Below, piece after piece: positions 49,650 to 57,899 of a stretch of 64,000 bases of DNA. The notes under the pieces are model-generated. The model saw only the letters and a list, made by a program, of their open reading frames with translations. It was not told the DNA's origin and made no database searches. A program made the translations under genes and the position numbers. How positions within the stretch are numbered: the first letter of the stretch is position 1; every line of letters begins with the position of its first letter. Origin of the DNA: CAZXWK01 sp964644675 (GTDB lineage Bacteria > Actinomycetota > Coriobacteriia > Anaerosomatales > JAAXUF01); NCBI GenBank assembly GCA_964644675.1, contig CAZXWK010000005.1, positions 1 through 64,000 on the forward strand, read 5' to 3'.

Positions 49650-52160
49650 CTAGCCCGTCGAGGGCTTCGCCCCGCCGCGACGGGCGCCACTTCGTCCGCG
49701 CGCCGGCTTCTTCTTCTCGGCCTCGGCCTTGGCCGGGCAGGCGGGATCGACGCAGATGCGCCACGGCCCGCGCCCGGTGTTCACCACGACCATCGGCGCG
49801 CCACACGCCTCGCACACCTCGCCCGTCGCCGTGAGCTCGCCGCGCTGCGGCAGCGGATAGCTGGTCTGGCACTCGTCGTAGTTGGTGCAGCGCACGAAAC
49901 GCTTGAGCGTGCGCGGCGAGCGTCGAACGGTCAGGTCGCCGTGCTTGCCTGCCGCCTTGCACGCCGCACACTCGCCGATGGTGATCTCGGGCTCGTGATT
50001 GGTCTCGCAGCCGGGATCGAGACAGACGACCCGCGGCTTGCTGCGGAACTGGATGACCTTCACCTGCGGCGTGCCGCACACCGGGCAGGCCTCGTCGACC
50101 GCCTCGATCTTGCCCTGAGGCAGCGGGTAGGTGACGTCGCAGTCGGGCCATCCCGAGCAGCCCACGAACTGGCCACGCGTCTTGACCGACTGCTTGATGA
50201 GCAGATCGTGGCCCGACTTGGGGCAGACACCGACCTTCGCGTCGTCGGCGCTCGCGTCCTTGAGCATGAGCCCGACGTCGCCGGCCTTGGGGATGAGCTC
50301 GTCCATGACCTTGGCGAGCAGCTCGCGCGAGTGGCCGACGACCTCGACGCGCTGCTGGCGGCCATTCGCGATGTCGTCCATCTCGGCTTCGAGCTCCGAG
50401 GTCATGTCGGGCGTGGTGATGCGCGGTGCGAAGCTCGAGAGCGCCTCGATCACGGCGCGGCCCAGGCACGTGGGCTCGAGCGGCTCGTTCGCGACGTAGC
50501 GGACCTCGAGCAGGCGCTCGATGATCGCGTGGCGGGTGGCCTTGGTGCCCAGGCCCCGCTTCTCCATCTCCTGGATGAGCTTGCCCTGGCTGTAGCGAGC
50601 CGGCGGCTCGGTCTGCTTCTGTGTGAGCTCGGCGCCCAGAAAGTCGACGGTGTCGCCCTCGTGCAGCGCGGGCAGCTGCTCGTCCTTCTTCAGGCCGTAT
50701 GGGTAGATCGCGCGGAAGCCCGGCTTCACGAGCACGTCGCCCTTGGCGACGAACGGCTCGCCCGCGACGTCGATGGTGACCTTGGTGCCCTCGATGATCG
50801 CGGAGTTCGACAGCGTAGCGAGGAAGCGGCGCGCCACGAGGTTGTAGAGCTTCCACTCCTCCGGCTTCATCTTGTCCGGGTCGCCGACGCCCGTCGGGTG
50901 GATCGGCGGATGGTCGGTCGTCTCCTTGGCTCCGCGCGTGGGATGGAGCGCACCGTCGCCGAGGATGCCGTGCACGTGCTCGCGGTACGTGGGGACCTCG
51001 GCGAGCGAGTTCAGAATCGCGCGCAGGTCGAGCGAGCTGGGGTAGACCGTGTTGTCGACGCGCGGGTAGCTGATCAGGCCGTCCATGTAGAGCGACTCGG
51101 CGATGCGCATGGTGCGCGCCGGGGTGATGCCCTCGGCGGCGGCCGCCGCCTGCAGCGCCGTCGTGTTGAACGGGGTCGGCGGCGCGACCTTGCGCTGCTT
51201 CTTCTCGGCCGAGGCGACCTTGCCCGACGTGGCCTCGGCGATCGCGGCCATGACGCGCTTCGCCTCGTCCTCGCTCTTGAAGCGGTCGGTGGCGTGCCCC
51301 GCCGAGAAGTCGTCGGCGCCTGACTTGAAGGCGCCCTTCACGGTCCAGTAGATCTCCGGCACGAACGCCTCGCGCTCGCGCTCGCGCTCGACGATCAGCG
51401 CGAGCGTCGGCGTCTGCACGCGGCCGGCCGGCTTCACGTTGCCGTAACCCGCGAACTTGGCCATCGTCAGGTAACGGGTGAGCACGGCACCCCACACCAG
51501 GTCGATGTCCTGGCGCGATTCACCTGCCTGCGCGAGACAGTCGTCGACCTCGACGAGTTCGGCGAACGCGCGCTCGACCTCGTCACGCGTGATCGCCGAG
51601 AACCGCGCGCGCTTGATCGGCGCCTTGGCGTTGACCTCGCGAGCGAGCGCCGCGGCATCGCTGCCGATCAGCTCTCCCTCGCGGTCGAAGTCGGTCGCGA
51701 TCACGATCTCGTCCGCCTTCTTGGCGGCGTTCTTGAGCGCGCGGATGAGCTCCTTCTCGGCGGGCGTCTTGCCGATGGGCGCCCAGACCAGGTACGGGAG
51801 CGACGCGAGCTTCCACGTCTTAAGGTCCACGCCGTCCAGGGTGAACGGCTTCTTCTTCTTCCACGGCCCCTCGGCGAACCCGGTGACCGGCGTGGGGAGC
51901 GTCTCCGGGATCTTCACCGGCGTCGCACGGTCCTCCTCGTCCCAGACGGCCTCCCAGGCGCCGTCCTTGTAGACGATCTGCAGCGGGAAGTCGACGCCGA
52001 GGATGTGGCCCTTCAGACCGATGCTCACCCAGTCCTCGCCGTCGCGGCGGAACTCGTAGATGGGCGTGTTGTAGATCTTGCCGGTCTTGGGCTTTCCGAC
52101 GGCAAGTATCTCCGCGAGCTTCTTCGCGGCGATGTTCTTCTCGGTGACGATGAGCTTCAA
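49650..52160 (-). CDS. topA: DNA topoisomerase I, archaeal-like
   Basis: An 836-residue type IA topoisomerase. Toprim domain: KLIVTEKNIAAKKLAEIL with Glu7, and TDFDREGELIGSD with the acidic metal site. The catalytic Tyr365 lies in DGLISYPRVDNT; bacterial TopA usually has ITYPRTDS, and the SYPRVDNT form is one I associate with archaeal enzymes. The C-terminus has several Cys4-type zinc modules (CPVCGTPQVKV, CAACKAAGKHG, CEACGAPMVVV) and a basic tail. The TTG at 52160 was chosen because GGAGG lies eight bases ahead; an ATG at 52175 would overlap that site. Whether a normal bacterial topA exists elsewhere is unknown. Confidence 0.92.
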   Translation of the reverse strand: MKLIVTEKNIAAKKLAEILAVGKPKTGKIYNTPIYEFRRDGEDWVSIGLKGHILGVDFPLQIVYKDGAWEAVWDEEDRATPVKIPETLPTPVTGFAEGPWKKKKPFTLDGVDLKTWKLASLPYLVWAPIGKTPAEKELIRALKNAAKKADEIVIATDFDREGELIGSDAAALAREVNAKAPIKRARFSAITRDEVERAFAELVEVDDCLAQAGESRQDIDLVWGAVLTRYLTMAKFAGYGNVKPAGRVQTPTLALIVEREREREAFVPEIYWTVKGAFKSGADDFSAGHATDRFKSEDEAKRVMAAIAEATSGKVASAEKKQRKVAPPTPFNTTALQAAAAAEGITPARTMRIAESLYMDGLISYPRVDNTVYPSSLDLRAILNSLAEVPTYREHVHGILGDGALHPTRGAKETTDHPPIHPTGVGDPDKMKPEEWKLYNLVARRFLATLSNSAIIEGTKVTIDVAGEPFVAKGDVLVKPGFRAIYPYGLKKDEQLPALHEGDTVDFLGAELTQKQTEPPARYSQGKLIQEMEKRGLGTKATRHAIIERLLEVRYVANEPLEPTCLGRAVIEALSSFAPRITTPDMTSELEAEMDDIANGRQQRVEVVGHSRELLAKVMDELIPKAGDVGLMLKDASADDAKVGVCPKSGHDLLIKQSVKTRGQFVGCSGWPDCDVTYPLPQGKIEAVDEACPVCGTPQVKVIQFRSKPRVVCLDPGCETNHEPEITIGECAACKAAGKHGDLTVRRSPRTLKRFVRCTNYDECQTSYPLPQRGELTATGEVCEACGAPMVVVNTGRGPWRICVDPACPAKAEAEKKKPARGRSGARRGGAKPSTG

Positions 52161-52195
52161 GGGCCAAGCCTCCACGGATGGGCGTTTTGCAGCCG

Positions 52196-52201
52196 AGTAT
52201 A
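52196..52201 (-). promoter_or_regulatory. Possible -10 element of topA
   Basis: TATACT on the minus strand 36 bases upstream of the topA start. TTGACG lies only eight bases before it. The gap 52202-52275 also holds a direct repeat (CTGAACGAGA and CTGAACGGGA). Confidence 0.4.
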
Positions 52202-52275
52202 CACAGGTGCGTCAACCCTATAGAGAACGCGAGAGGCTGAACGAGAACTGAACGGGAGCTGACCCCGCGCTGCGA

Positions 52276-52950
52276 TCAGAGGTCGGCGACCGCCTCCACG
52301 GCGACGACGGCCCCGCCGAGCGCGGCCGTGCGATCGCTCATGGGAGTGACGCTGAGCAGTGCTTGGAGCTTGTGCCCGTCGCGCCACTCGTAGACGTAGC
52401 GCGTCCCGAGAGCCGGCGGTCGCGTGACGATCTCGGCGAGAGAGGTCGTGGTGCCCTGCACCGTGCGCATGGCGCTCGGCGCGGCGACGAGGCGGCCGGT
52501 GCTCGGGTCCTCGGAGATGCGCAAGAGCTGACGGGCGGGCTCGTTGGCGAAGACCACCTGCCCTCCGGGCGCCACGATCATGATGCCGACGGGCGACGTC
52601 TCGAGCACGCTGACGAGCAGCTCGTTCTGGTTCTCAAGGAGCCGGGCCGACCGCGCTCGCTCGGCGTCGCGCTCCTGCGTCATGTCGCCGAAGGCGGCGA
52701 GAAGCAGCAGCGGCACGAAGAGGATCTCGGCGTAGTCCTCGTAGGGGTCGAGCCGGTCGGTGACGCCCGCGTACTGCAGCGTATCCGAGACTCCCGTCAT
52801 GCAGTACATCGACATCGCGAGCGCGAGCGCGACCATGGGCAGGCGCATTCTGCCCGAGCTGCGAGCGGGCACCCGACGAACCGCAAGGATCGCCGCGACG
52901 CCGAACCCCACGGCGCACACCACGCCCAACACGCCGATCAGCTGGTCCAT
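52276..52950 (-). CDS. Membrane protein with a PAS domain
   Basis: A 224-residue protein. The N-terminal 80 residues hold about three hydrophobic segments (GVLGVVCAVGFGVAAILAV, and two more). A short coiled-coil linker (QERDAERARSARLLENQNEL) leads to a PAS domain from about 115 (VLETSPVGIMIVAPGGQVVFANEPA). There is no kinase, cyclase or HAMP domain after it, so it is a sensor without an output module, or part of a two-protein receptor. The ATG at 52950 overlaps the stop of the next small membrane gene. Confidence 0.75.
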   Translation of the reverse strand: MDQLIGVLGVVCAVGFGVAAILAVRRVPARSSGRMRLPMVALALAMSMYCMTGVSDTLQYAGVTDRLDPYEDYAEILFVPLLLLAAFGDMTQERDAERARSARLLENQNELLVSVLETSPVGIMIVAPGGQVVFANEPARQLLRISEDPSTGRLVAAPSAMRTVQGTTTSLAEIVTRPPALGTRYVYEWRDGHKLQALLSVTPMSDRTAALGGAVVAVEAVADL

Positions 52951-53234
52951 CACGAGTCACCACCCTCGCGGTCCTCAGGGCGAACCATGGTGGCGATGCC
53001 GAACGCGAACAGTACCCCGGCGACGGCGATGAACGCGTGCTGAAGCAGGTTCATGAGCCCGGGGAGGACCAGCGACTCGATGACGCTCGCGAGAAGCGAG
53101 CAGATGACGCACGCGTAGGCGACGCCCATGAGCGCGCTACGGTCGGACCGCTTCGCGTAGACGCGGTACAGCGCGGGCGTGCCGATCGCGATGATGAGCA
53201 GCGCCACGACCTCGCTGGGCTGGATCCCCGACAC
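52950..53234 (-). CDS. Small membrane protein of unknown function
   Basis: A 94-residue protein with three hydrophobic segments (VVALLIIAIGTPALYRVY, MGVAYACVICSLLASVIES and HAFIAVAGVLFAFGIAT). The start at GTG 53234 has GGGGGAGG six bases upstream; a TTG at 53300 in the same frame is less likely. It overlaps the PAS gene, so the two are expected to be made together and may form a complex. The family is not recognised. Confidence 0.65.
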   Translation of the reverse strand: MSGIQPSEVVALLIIAIGTPALYRVYAKRSDRSALMGVAYACVICSLLASVIESLVLPGLMNLLQHAFIAVAGVLFAFGIATMVRPEDREGGDS

Positions 53235-53330
53235 GCCCGCCTCCCCCAAGGCCGGAGTGATGATGCGCCCGATTATCGGTTCCGAGGCCGAAACGCGCAA
53301 TCACCGGCCGGAGCGGGGCGGCGTCAGCGC

Positions 53331-53885
53331 CTAGAGCCCGATCTCGCCCGCGCGTGCCTGCATCGCTGCGAGCGCGACCGCGAGGAACTCGTCGCGCTCC
53401 AGCCCGAGGTTGGCGCAGTCCGCCATCTGGTCGCGCGACGCGCCGCGAGCGAAAGACGCTTCCTTCCACCGCTTCTTCAGGCTCTTGAGCTGGACGCCGG
53501 CTATGTCCTTCTCGGGCCGCACGAGCACCGCCGCCACGATGAAGCCCGTGGTCGGGTCCGCGCACCACAGCGCGTGGTCCATGGGCGTTTCGCGCGGCGC
53601 CTTGTCGGCATGAGCGAGGATCGCGTGCAGCATCTCCTCATCGACCATCCCGCCGAGAAGCTCGGCCGTGACCAGGCCGTGGTGCTCGGGGTCGTCCGCG
53701 GTCTCCGCGTAGTCGAGGTCGTGGAGCAGGCCCGCCAGCGCCCAGCGCTCGGTATCGTCGGCCGAGAGCCCGAGCCGCTCGGCGAGCGCGGCCATGATGA
53801 TCTCGGTGGCGACGCAGTGGTTGACCAGGTTTCGCTGCGGGATGCGCTCTTCGACGAGCGCGAGGGCCTCGTCGCGCGAGATCAC
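53331..53885 (-). CDS. HD-domain hydrolase
   Basis: A 184-residue protein with the HD signature: NHCVATEIIMAALAERLG, then GLLHDLDYAETADDPEHHGLVTAELLG and ILAHADKAP. This is the small HDIG-type domain, usually a metal-dependent phosphohydrolase. The substrate is not predictable. The start is GTG at 53885, overlapping the hypB stop (GTGA); a link with hydrogenase maturation is suggested only by position. Confidence 0.85.
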   Translation of the reverse strand: MISRDEALALVEERIPQRNLVNHCVATEIIMAALAERLGLSADDTERWALAGLLHDLDYAETADDPEHHGLVTAELLGGMVDEEMLHAILAHADKAPRETPMDHALWCADPTTGFIVAAVLVRPEKDIAGVQLKSLKKRWKEASFARGASRDQMADCANLGLERDEFLAVALAAMQARAGEIGL

Positions 53886-54559
53886 GCCGCACCGCCCTCG
53901 GCAGCAGCCTTCTTCGCGTCGATGCGCTCGGCGAGCCAGCTCGCCCACTCGTCGACGCCCTCGCCCTTGGTCGCGGCGACGCGGAAGATCGGAGAGGTGG
54001 GGTTGAGCGAGCGGACCACGCTCGTGAACTCCTCCTCGTCGAAGTCGAAGACCGGCATGGTGTCGACCTTGTTGAGGATGACCGCCTCGCTGATCTGAAA
54101 GATGCCCGGGTACTTGTAGGGCTTGTCGTGGCCTTCGGGCACCGAGAGGATCATGACCTTGGCGTCCTCGCCCAGGTTGAAGTCGGTCGGACACACGAGG
54201 TTGCCGACGTTCTCGATGATGATGAGGTCGAGGTCGGCGAGGTCGAGCGCGTCGATCGCGCGCTTGATCATGTCGCTCTCGAGGTGGCACGCGCCGCCGG
54301 TGTTGATCTGGACGGCGGGGATGCCGTGGGCCTTGACCTTCTCGGCGTCGACCTTGCTCGCGATGTCACCCTCGATGACCGCGATCGAGTAGCGGTCGCG
54401 CAGCGCCGCGATCGTGGCGAGGATCGTCGAGGTCTTTCCGGCCCCCGGCGAGGCCATGAGATCGAGCACGAACACGCCGTTCTCGTCGAAACGGTCCTTG
54501 TTGTCGGCCGCGAGGCGCTCGTTGCGGTCGAGGATGGGCTTGCTCAGGTCGATCTCCAC
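53882..54559 (-). CDS. hypB: Hydrogenase/urease nickel incorporation GTPase HypB
   Basis: A 225-residue G-domain protein: P-loop MASPGAGKTSTILATI, metal-site INTGGACHLESDM with the Cys-His pair, ENVGNLVCPTDFNLGE and VILNKVDTMP. There is no His-rich stretch or N-terminal CxxCGC motif. It inserts nickel into NiFe hydrogenase together with HypA. The start at GTG 54559 is preceded by GAGGAG. No hydrogenase structural gene is in the window. Confidence 0.96.
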   Translation of the reverse strand: MEIDLSKPILDRNERLAADNKDRFDENGVFVLDLMASPGAGKTSTILATIAALRDRYSIAVIEGDIASKVDAEKVKAHGIPAVQINTGGACHLESDMIKRAIDALDLADLDLIIIENVGNLVCPTDFNLGEDAKVMILSVPEGHDKPYKYPGIFQISEAVILNKVDTMPVFDFDEEEFTSVVRSLNPTSPIFRVAATKGEGVDEWASWLAERIDAKKAAAEGGAA

Positions 54560-54599
54560 GTGGCTGCTCCTCGTGTCGTGCTCGGCCGGATCAGGCGGG

Positions 54600-54992
54600 C
54601 TACTCGGGGGCACCGTCAGCGGGCTGCTCGCCGGAGGTCGTCGCTCCGGCATCGTCCGTCTCGATGCTGTCGATCCTCAGCTCGCGCCCCTGCAGCAGCT
54701 CGACGTTCATGCTGCCGCACTCGGGGCACAGCATGGTGAATCGATCGTGCTCGTACTCGACGCCGCAGTCCCGACAGCGCGATTTGGGCGGGAGCTCGGT
54801 GACGACGAGCCGCGCCCCCTCGGCCATGGTCCCGGGGGTGAGCGACTCGAACGCGAAGTCGAGCGCGAAGGTCTGGATCTCGGTCAGCTCGCCGATGGTG
54901 ATGCGCACCTCGGTGATGCGCTCGGCGCCGGCGTCGGTCGCCGCCTCGAATGCGGCAGCAAGAATGCCCTGGGTGATGCCCATCTCGTGCAC
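54600..54992 (-). CDS. hypA: Hydrogenase nickel incorporation protein HypA
   Basis: A 130-residue protein. The N-terminus VHEMGITQGI has the nickel-binding His2-Glu3, and the zinc module is CRDCGVEYEHDRFTMLCPEC (CxxC-x16-CxxC). The C-terminal 20 residues are an extra acidic tail. Start is GTG at 54992. It is six bases from tatC and 40 bases from hypB. Confidence 0.95.
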   Translation of the reverse strand: MHEMGITQGILAAAFEAATDAGAERITEVRITIGELTEIQTFALDFAFESLTPGTMAEGARLVVTELPPKSRCRDCGVEYEHDRFTMLCPECGSMNVELLQGRELRIDSIETDDAGATTSGEQPADGAPE

Positions 54993-54998
54993 GGACGC

Positions 54999-55826
54999 CT
55001 AGCCCTCCTCGGCGGCGGCGAGCGCCTGCTGCCGGATCTTCTTGTTCAGCGTGACGCGAGCGAGCGCCAGCGTGCCCTCGTAGAGCAGCACGACCGCGAT
55101 GAACAGCGAGCCCATGGTGACAGGGCTCCAGTCCGGCGTCGTGAGCGTCGCGAACGCGACCAGCACCACGTAGGAGTAGCGCCAGTTCTTGCGCAGCGAG
55201 GCGTACTTGAGCACGCCGATGTAGAGCAGGAAGAACAGCATGACCGGCAGCTCGAACATGATGCCGAACGCGAGCATGAGCAGGAACATGCCGCCGAGGA
55301 ACTGCTGCGCCTGCGGGAGCACCGAGAGCGAGACGGTGAGGTTCTCCTTCGCGGTCTGCCCCGTGACCATCGCGTAGTACTTGAAGAGGTCGACGCCGCC
55401 GTTCGCCTGCGCCAAGAGCCACTCGAACGACGGCCGGAGCACGAAGTAGTGGCAGAAGAGATTGCCGGCGACGAACAGCGTGATGATCGAGATGAGCGCG
55501 GGCCAGAACCACTTGCGCTCCTCCGGCTTCAGCGCCGGCAGGAAGAACGCGAGCACCTGATAGAGCCAGATCGGGCTCGTGAGCACGACGGCGGCGTAGG
55601 TCGCGATCTTGAAGCGGAACGTGAACGCCTCGAACGGACCCAACAGGAAGATCGAGTTCTCCTTGAGGTACGGCGAGATCGGCGCGAAGAGCCACCCGAT
55701 GATGGTGGGCGTGAATATGTACATCACCATGGCGCCCACGCCGATCGTGATGACGATGGCGATGATGCGGTGCCGCAACTCGGCCAGGTGGTCGAGGAAG
55801 GGCATCTTCTTGGGTCCGATGGGCAT
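54999..55826 (-). CDS. tatC: Twin-arginine translocase subunit TatC
   Basis: A 275-residue protein with six transmembrane helices. MPFLDHLAELRHRIIAIVIT-like start (KKMPFLDHLAELRHRIIAI) includes the conserved Glu-Leu-Arg signal-peptide-binding site, and PIWLYQVLAFFLPALKPEERK is the TatC cytoplasmic loop. An internal ATG at 55826 is the first of the frame. Tat exports folded cofactor proteins such as hydrogenase; its position beside hypA fits. Confidence 0.96.
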   Translation of the reverse strand: MPIGPKKMPFLDHLAELRHRIIAIVITIGVGAMVMYIFTPTIIGWLFAPISPYLKENSIFLLGPFEAFTFRFKIATYAAVVLTSPIWLYQVLAFFLPALKPEERKWFWPALISIITLFVAGNLFCHYFVLRPSFEWLLAQANGGVDLFKYYAMVTGQTAKENLTVSLSVLPQAQQFLGGMFLLMLAFGIMFELPVMLFFLLYIGVLKYASLRKNWRYSYVVLVAFATLTTPDWSPVTMGSLFIAVVLLYEGTLALARVTLNKKIRQQALAAAEEG

Positions 55827-55850
55827 GGTCTGCGAGGAGCGCGGCGAGCG

Positions 55851-56123
55851 CTACTCCTCGTCCTCCTCTTCCTCATCCTCATCGGTGACCGCGTAGAGCT
55901 CGGAGGCGACCGTGGTGTCCTTGGCTGGCGCCGCTACCCGGTCCGCGTCATCGACGGTGAACATCTCGGCGGTGATCACGCTCTGCATGTCCTCTTGGGC
56001 ACGCTTGAACATGGCGACCGCCTTGCCGATGGTCTTGCCCATCTCAGGCAGTTTCTCCGGGCCGAGCAAGATGAGACCCGCCACTGCAACGATGAGCAGG
56101 TCGAAACCACTGATTCCGAACAC
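55851..56123 (-). CDS. Twin-arginine translocase subunit TatA/TatB family
   Basis: A 90-residue protein: MFGISGFDLLIVAVAGLILL is the single short membrane helix with the FGISGFDLL amphipathic start, then GPEKLPEMGKTIGKAVAMFK, the conserved hinge and amphipathic helix. The tail ends in a run of Asp/Glu. A TatA versus TatB assignment is uncertain; the length fits either. GTG start at 56123, 24 bases before tatC. Confidence 0.92.
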   Translation of the reverse strand: MFGISGFDLLIVAVAGLILLGPEKLPEMGKTIGKAVAMFKRAQEDMQSVITAEMFTVDDADRVAAPAKDTTVASELYAVTDEDEEEEDEE

Positions 56124-56204
56124 AACCCTACCCTTTCGCGGTGTCTTGGGACGCTCGCACGCAACCGCCGTGCCGCCTCGACGGTGCCGGCCGTCGCGCG
56201 GTGG

Positions 56205-56540
56205 CTAGAACTGGCGAGCCTCCGCCGCGTCCGAGAAGATCGGGAAGACCTTGTCGAGACCGGTGATGCGGAAGATCTTGAGCACGTTCTCGCGCGTGCA
56301 GACGATGCGCACCACGCCGTCGCGTTCGCGGGCACGCCGAAGCGCGCTCACGAGTACCCCAAGACCTGAACTGTCGATAAACCCGACGCCTTCGAGGTCG
56401 ACGATGATGTTCGTGCAGCCGCTCTCGATCAGAGAGACGAGCTCTTCCTTGAGACGCGGCGCGGTGTATACGTCGACTTCGCCCTCGAGGACGACCGAGC
56501 AGACGCTACCTTCCTGCTCCGATCGGATGTTGAGTTCCAT
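56205..56540 (-). CDS. STAS-domain anti-sigma factor antagonist (minus strand)
   Basis: A 111-residue SpoIIAA/RsbV-like protein. GFIDSSGLGVLVSALRRAR carries the phosphorylatable serine, and DVYTAPRLKEELVSLI the usual N-terminal region. It would release a sigma factor by binding its anti-sigma kinase when unphosphorylated. The ATG at 56540 gives MELNIRSEQEG. A second STAS gene faces it from the other strand. Confidence 0.93.
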   Translation of the reverse strand: MELNIRSEQEGSVCSVVLEGEVDVYTAPRLKEELVSLIESGCTNIIVDLEGVGFIDSSGLGVLVSALRRARERDGVVRIVCTRENVLKIFRITGLDKVFPIFSDAAEARQF

Positions 56541-56579
56541 ATCTGGCGGCGCTCCTCGCCGAGAAGGGACGATGCACGG

Positions 56580-56632
56580 ATTGTAACCCTGTTTGGCGAC
56601 CCGCTCCAAGAGCCGCCCGTCTGGGTAACAAT
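56580..56632. promoter_or_regulatory. Symmetric divergent promoter region of the STAS pair
   Basis: ATTGTAACCC (56580-56589) and GGGTAACAAT (56623-56632) form an inverted repeat with one mismatch, 33 bases apart. On the minus strand it includes a TACAAT -10 (56580-56585) with TTGGAG 18 bases before it. The plus-strand arm contains TAACAAT ahead of the other gene. Both genes could be under the same sigma factor or regulator. Confidence 0.5.
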
Positions 56633-56663
56633 CACTTGAGCTGCGGTCTTCGAAAGGACACTG

Positions 56664-57014
56664 ATGGCGCTCACTATGGATCTCGAGCAGGAACCTGCGT
56701 ATTGGCTCCTCACGCTGGCGGGCGACTTGGACTACGGCGAGTGTGCCGCGTTCCGCATGAGCATCGACCGGATCCTCAAGTCTTCCCCGTCCGCAACCAT
56801 CGTGGACCTCTCCGGACTCGAGTACCTGGACAGCTCCGGTCTCGGTCTGCTTCTGGCGCTTTCGAAGGAGTACGGCGCCGAGGGAGGCAAGCTGGTACTG
56901 GTCACGAACGACACGGTCGACAACATCCTGTCGCTCACGCGTCTCAACGGCATCTTCTCCACCGCGTCGAGCATGGAGGAGGCCACGCAGCTCGTCGGCG
57001 CCGAGGCCGTCTAG
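56664..57014 (+). CDS. STAS-domain protein (plus strand)
   Basis: A 116-residue STAS protein with EYLDSSGLGLLLALSKEYG, where the DSSG serine is the phosphosite, and an N-terminal strand AYWLLTLAGDLDYGECAAF. It is similar in layout to, but diverged from, the minus-strand STAS. The ATG at 56664 has AAAGGA seven bases upstream. It may act with the other protein in a sigma-factor switch or in a stressosome-like assembly; the partner kinase is not in the window. Confidence 0.9.
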   Translation: MALTMDLEQEPAYWLLTLAGDLDYGECAAFRMSIDRILKSSPSATIVDLSGLEYLDSSGLGLLLALSKEYGAEGGKLVLVTNDTVDNILSLTRLNGIFSTASSMEEATQLVGAEAV

Positions 57015-57069
57015 CGCGATGCAGCGCACACGGCGTCGGGATCTCGAGGCCGTCTCCCACCAAGAACGA

Positions 57070-57095
57070 GAACGGGCGCCCGAGGGCGCCCGTTC
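57070..57095. terminator. Bidirectional terminator between STAS and TPR genes
   Basis: GAACGGGCGCC pairs with GGCGCCCGTTC around a 4-base loop, between convergent genes. The minus-strand side is followed by TCGTTCTTGG. Confidence 0.8.
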
Positions 57096-57119
57096 GTGCG
57101 TTGCGGTGCCGTCAGCGGA

Positions 57120-57806
57120 CTACGGCTGGCTGCCGGAGTTCTGCTGCGCGCCCTGCAGTGTCTTGATCTGTTCCTTCACGAACGCGGCGTTCTGTCCGTT
57201 GGGGTCGAGTTCCAGGTTCTTCTGGAACGCGACGATCGACTTGCCTGCGTCGCCGGTGCTCGCATAGAAGATGCCGAGGTTGAGGTAGGCCTGCGCGAAC
57301 TTCGGGTCGGCCTTGGTCACGCTCTCGGCCGCGGCGATCGCCGCGGTGGTGTCGCCGCTGTAGAACGCGGTGATCGCGTAGTCGACGGTGACCGCCGACT
57401 CGCCCGACTTGACCTGCAGCGCCCTGGCGTAGGTGTCGCGAGCCTGCGCCCAGAGCGGAGCGGCCGCGGTGAGCGCAGCCGTCGTCGCCTGACTGCCGTT
57501 CTGCGACGGCGACGACAGCGTCTGGGCCCAGTCGAAGTACGCGTTGCCCAGGTTCACGAGTGCCGTGTAGCTCGTCGGCTGGCTCTCGACGAGTGCCGTC
57601 AGCGCGTCCACGCCCGGCTTGTACTGGCTGTTGATCTGCTCGACCGAACCGGTCGCCGTGGGCTGCGTCGTGGACGGCTGCGACGTGGTCAGCAGCGTCT
57701 GGCAGCTACCGAGCGACGCATAGCCGATCGAGCTCACGAACGCCAGGATCAGGATGATGATGCCTGTCTTCATCCACGGCGACGTCTTGGACTTGTTGAT
57801 CGCCAC
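57120..57806 (-). CDS. Membrane-anchored TPR protein
   Basis: A 228-residue protein: a single N-terminal helix (WMKTGIIILILAFVSSIGYA), a Ser/Thr/Gln-rich linker, and TPR-like repeats from about residue 78 (YTALVNLGNAYFDWAQTLS, AQAYLNLGIFYASTGDAGKS). The tail is Gln/Ser-rich. Start is GTG at 57806. The TPR region probably holds a partner protein outside the membrane. It lies downstream of, and is probably co-transcribed with, the next gene. Confidence 0.85.
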   Translation of the reverse strand: MAINKSKTSPWMKTGIIILILAFVSSIGYASLGSCQTLLTTSQPSTTQPTATGSVEQINSQYKPGVDALTALVESQPTSYTALVNLGNAYFDWAQTLSSPSQNGSQATTAALTAAAPLWAQARDTYARALQVKSGESAVTVDYAITAFYSGDTTAAIAAAESVTKADPKFAQAYLNLGIFYASTGDAGKSIVAFQKNLELDPNGQNAAFVKEQIKTLQGAQQNSGSQP

Positions 57807-57899
57807 GCGTGCCTCCTACCGTCTCAGGACAGTCATGAAGCGGGCCCGGTGCCGGCCGATTGGCCGAGCGCCAGGCCCGCTGCTGGTTCGTTGTCGCAG

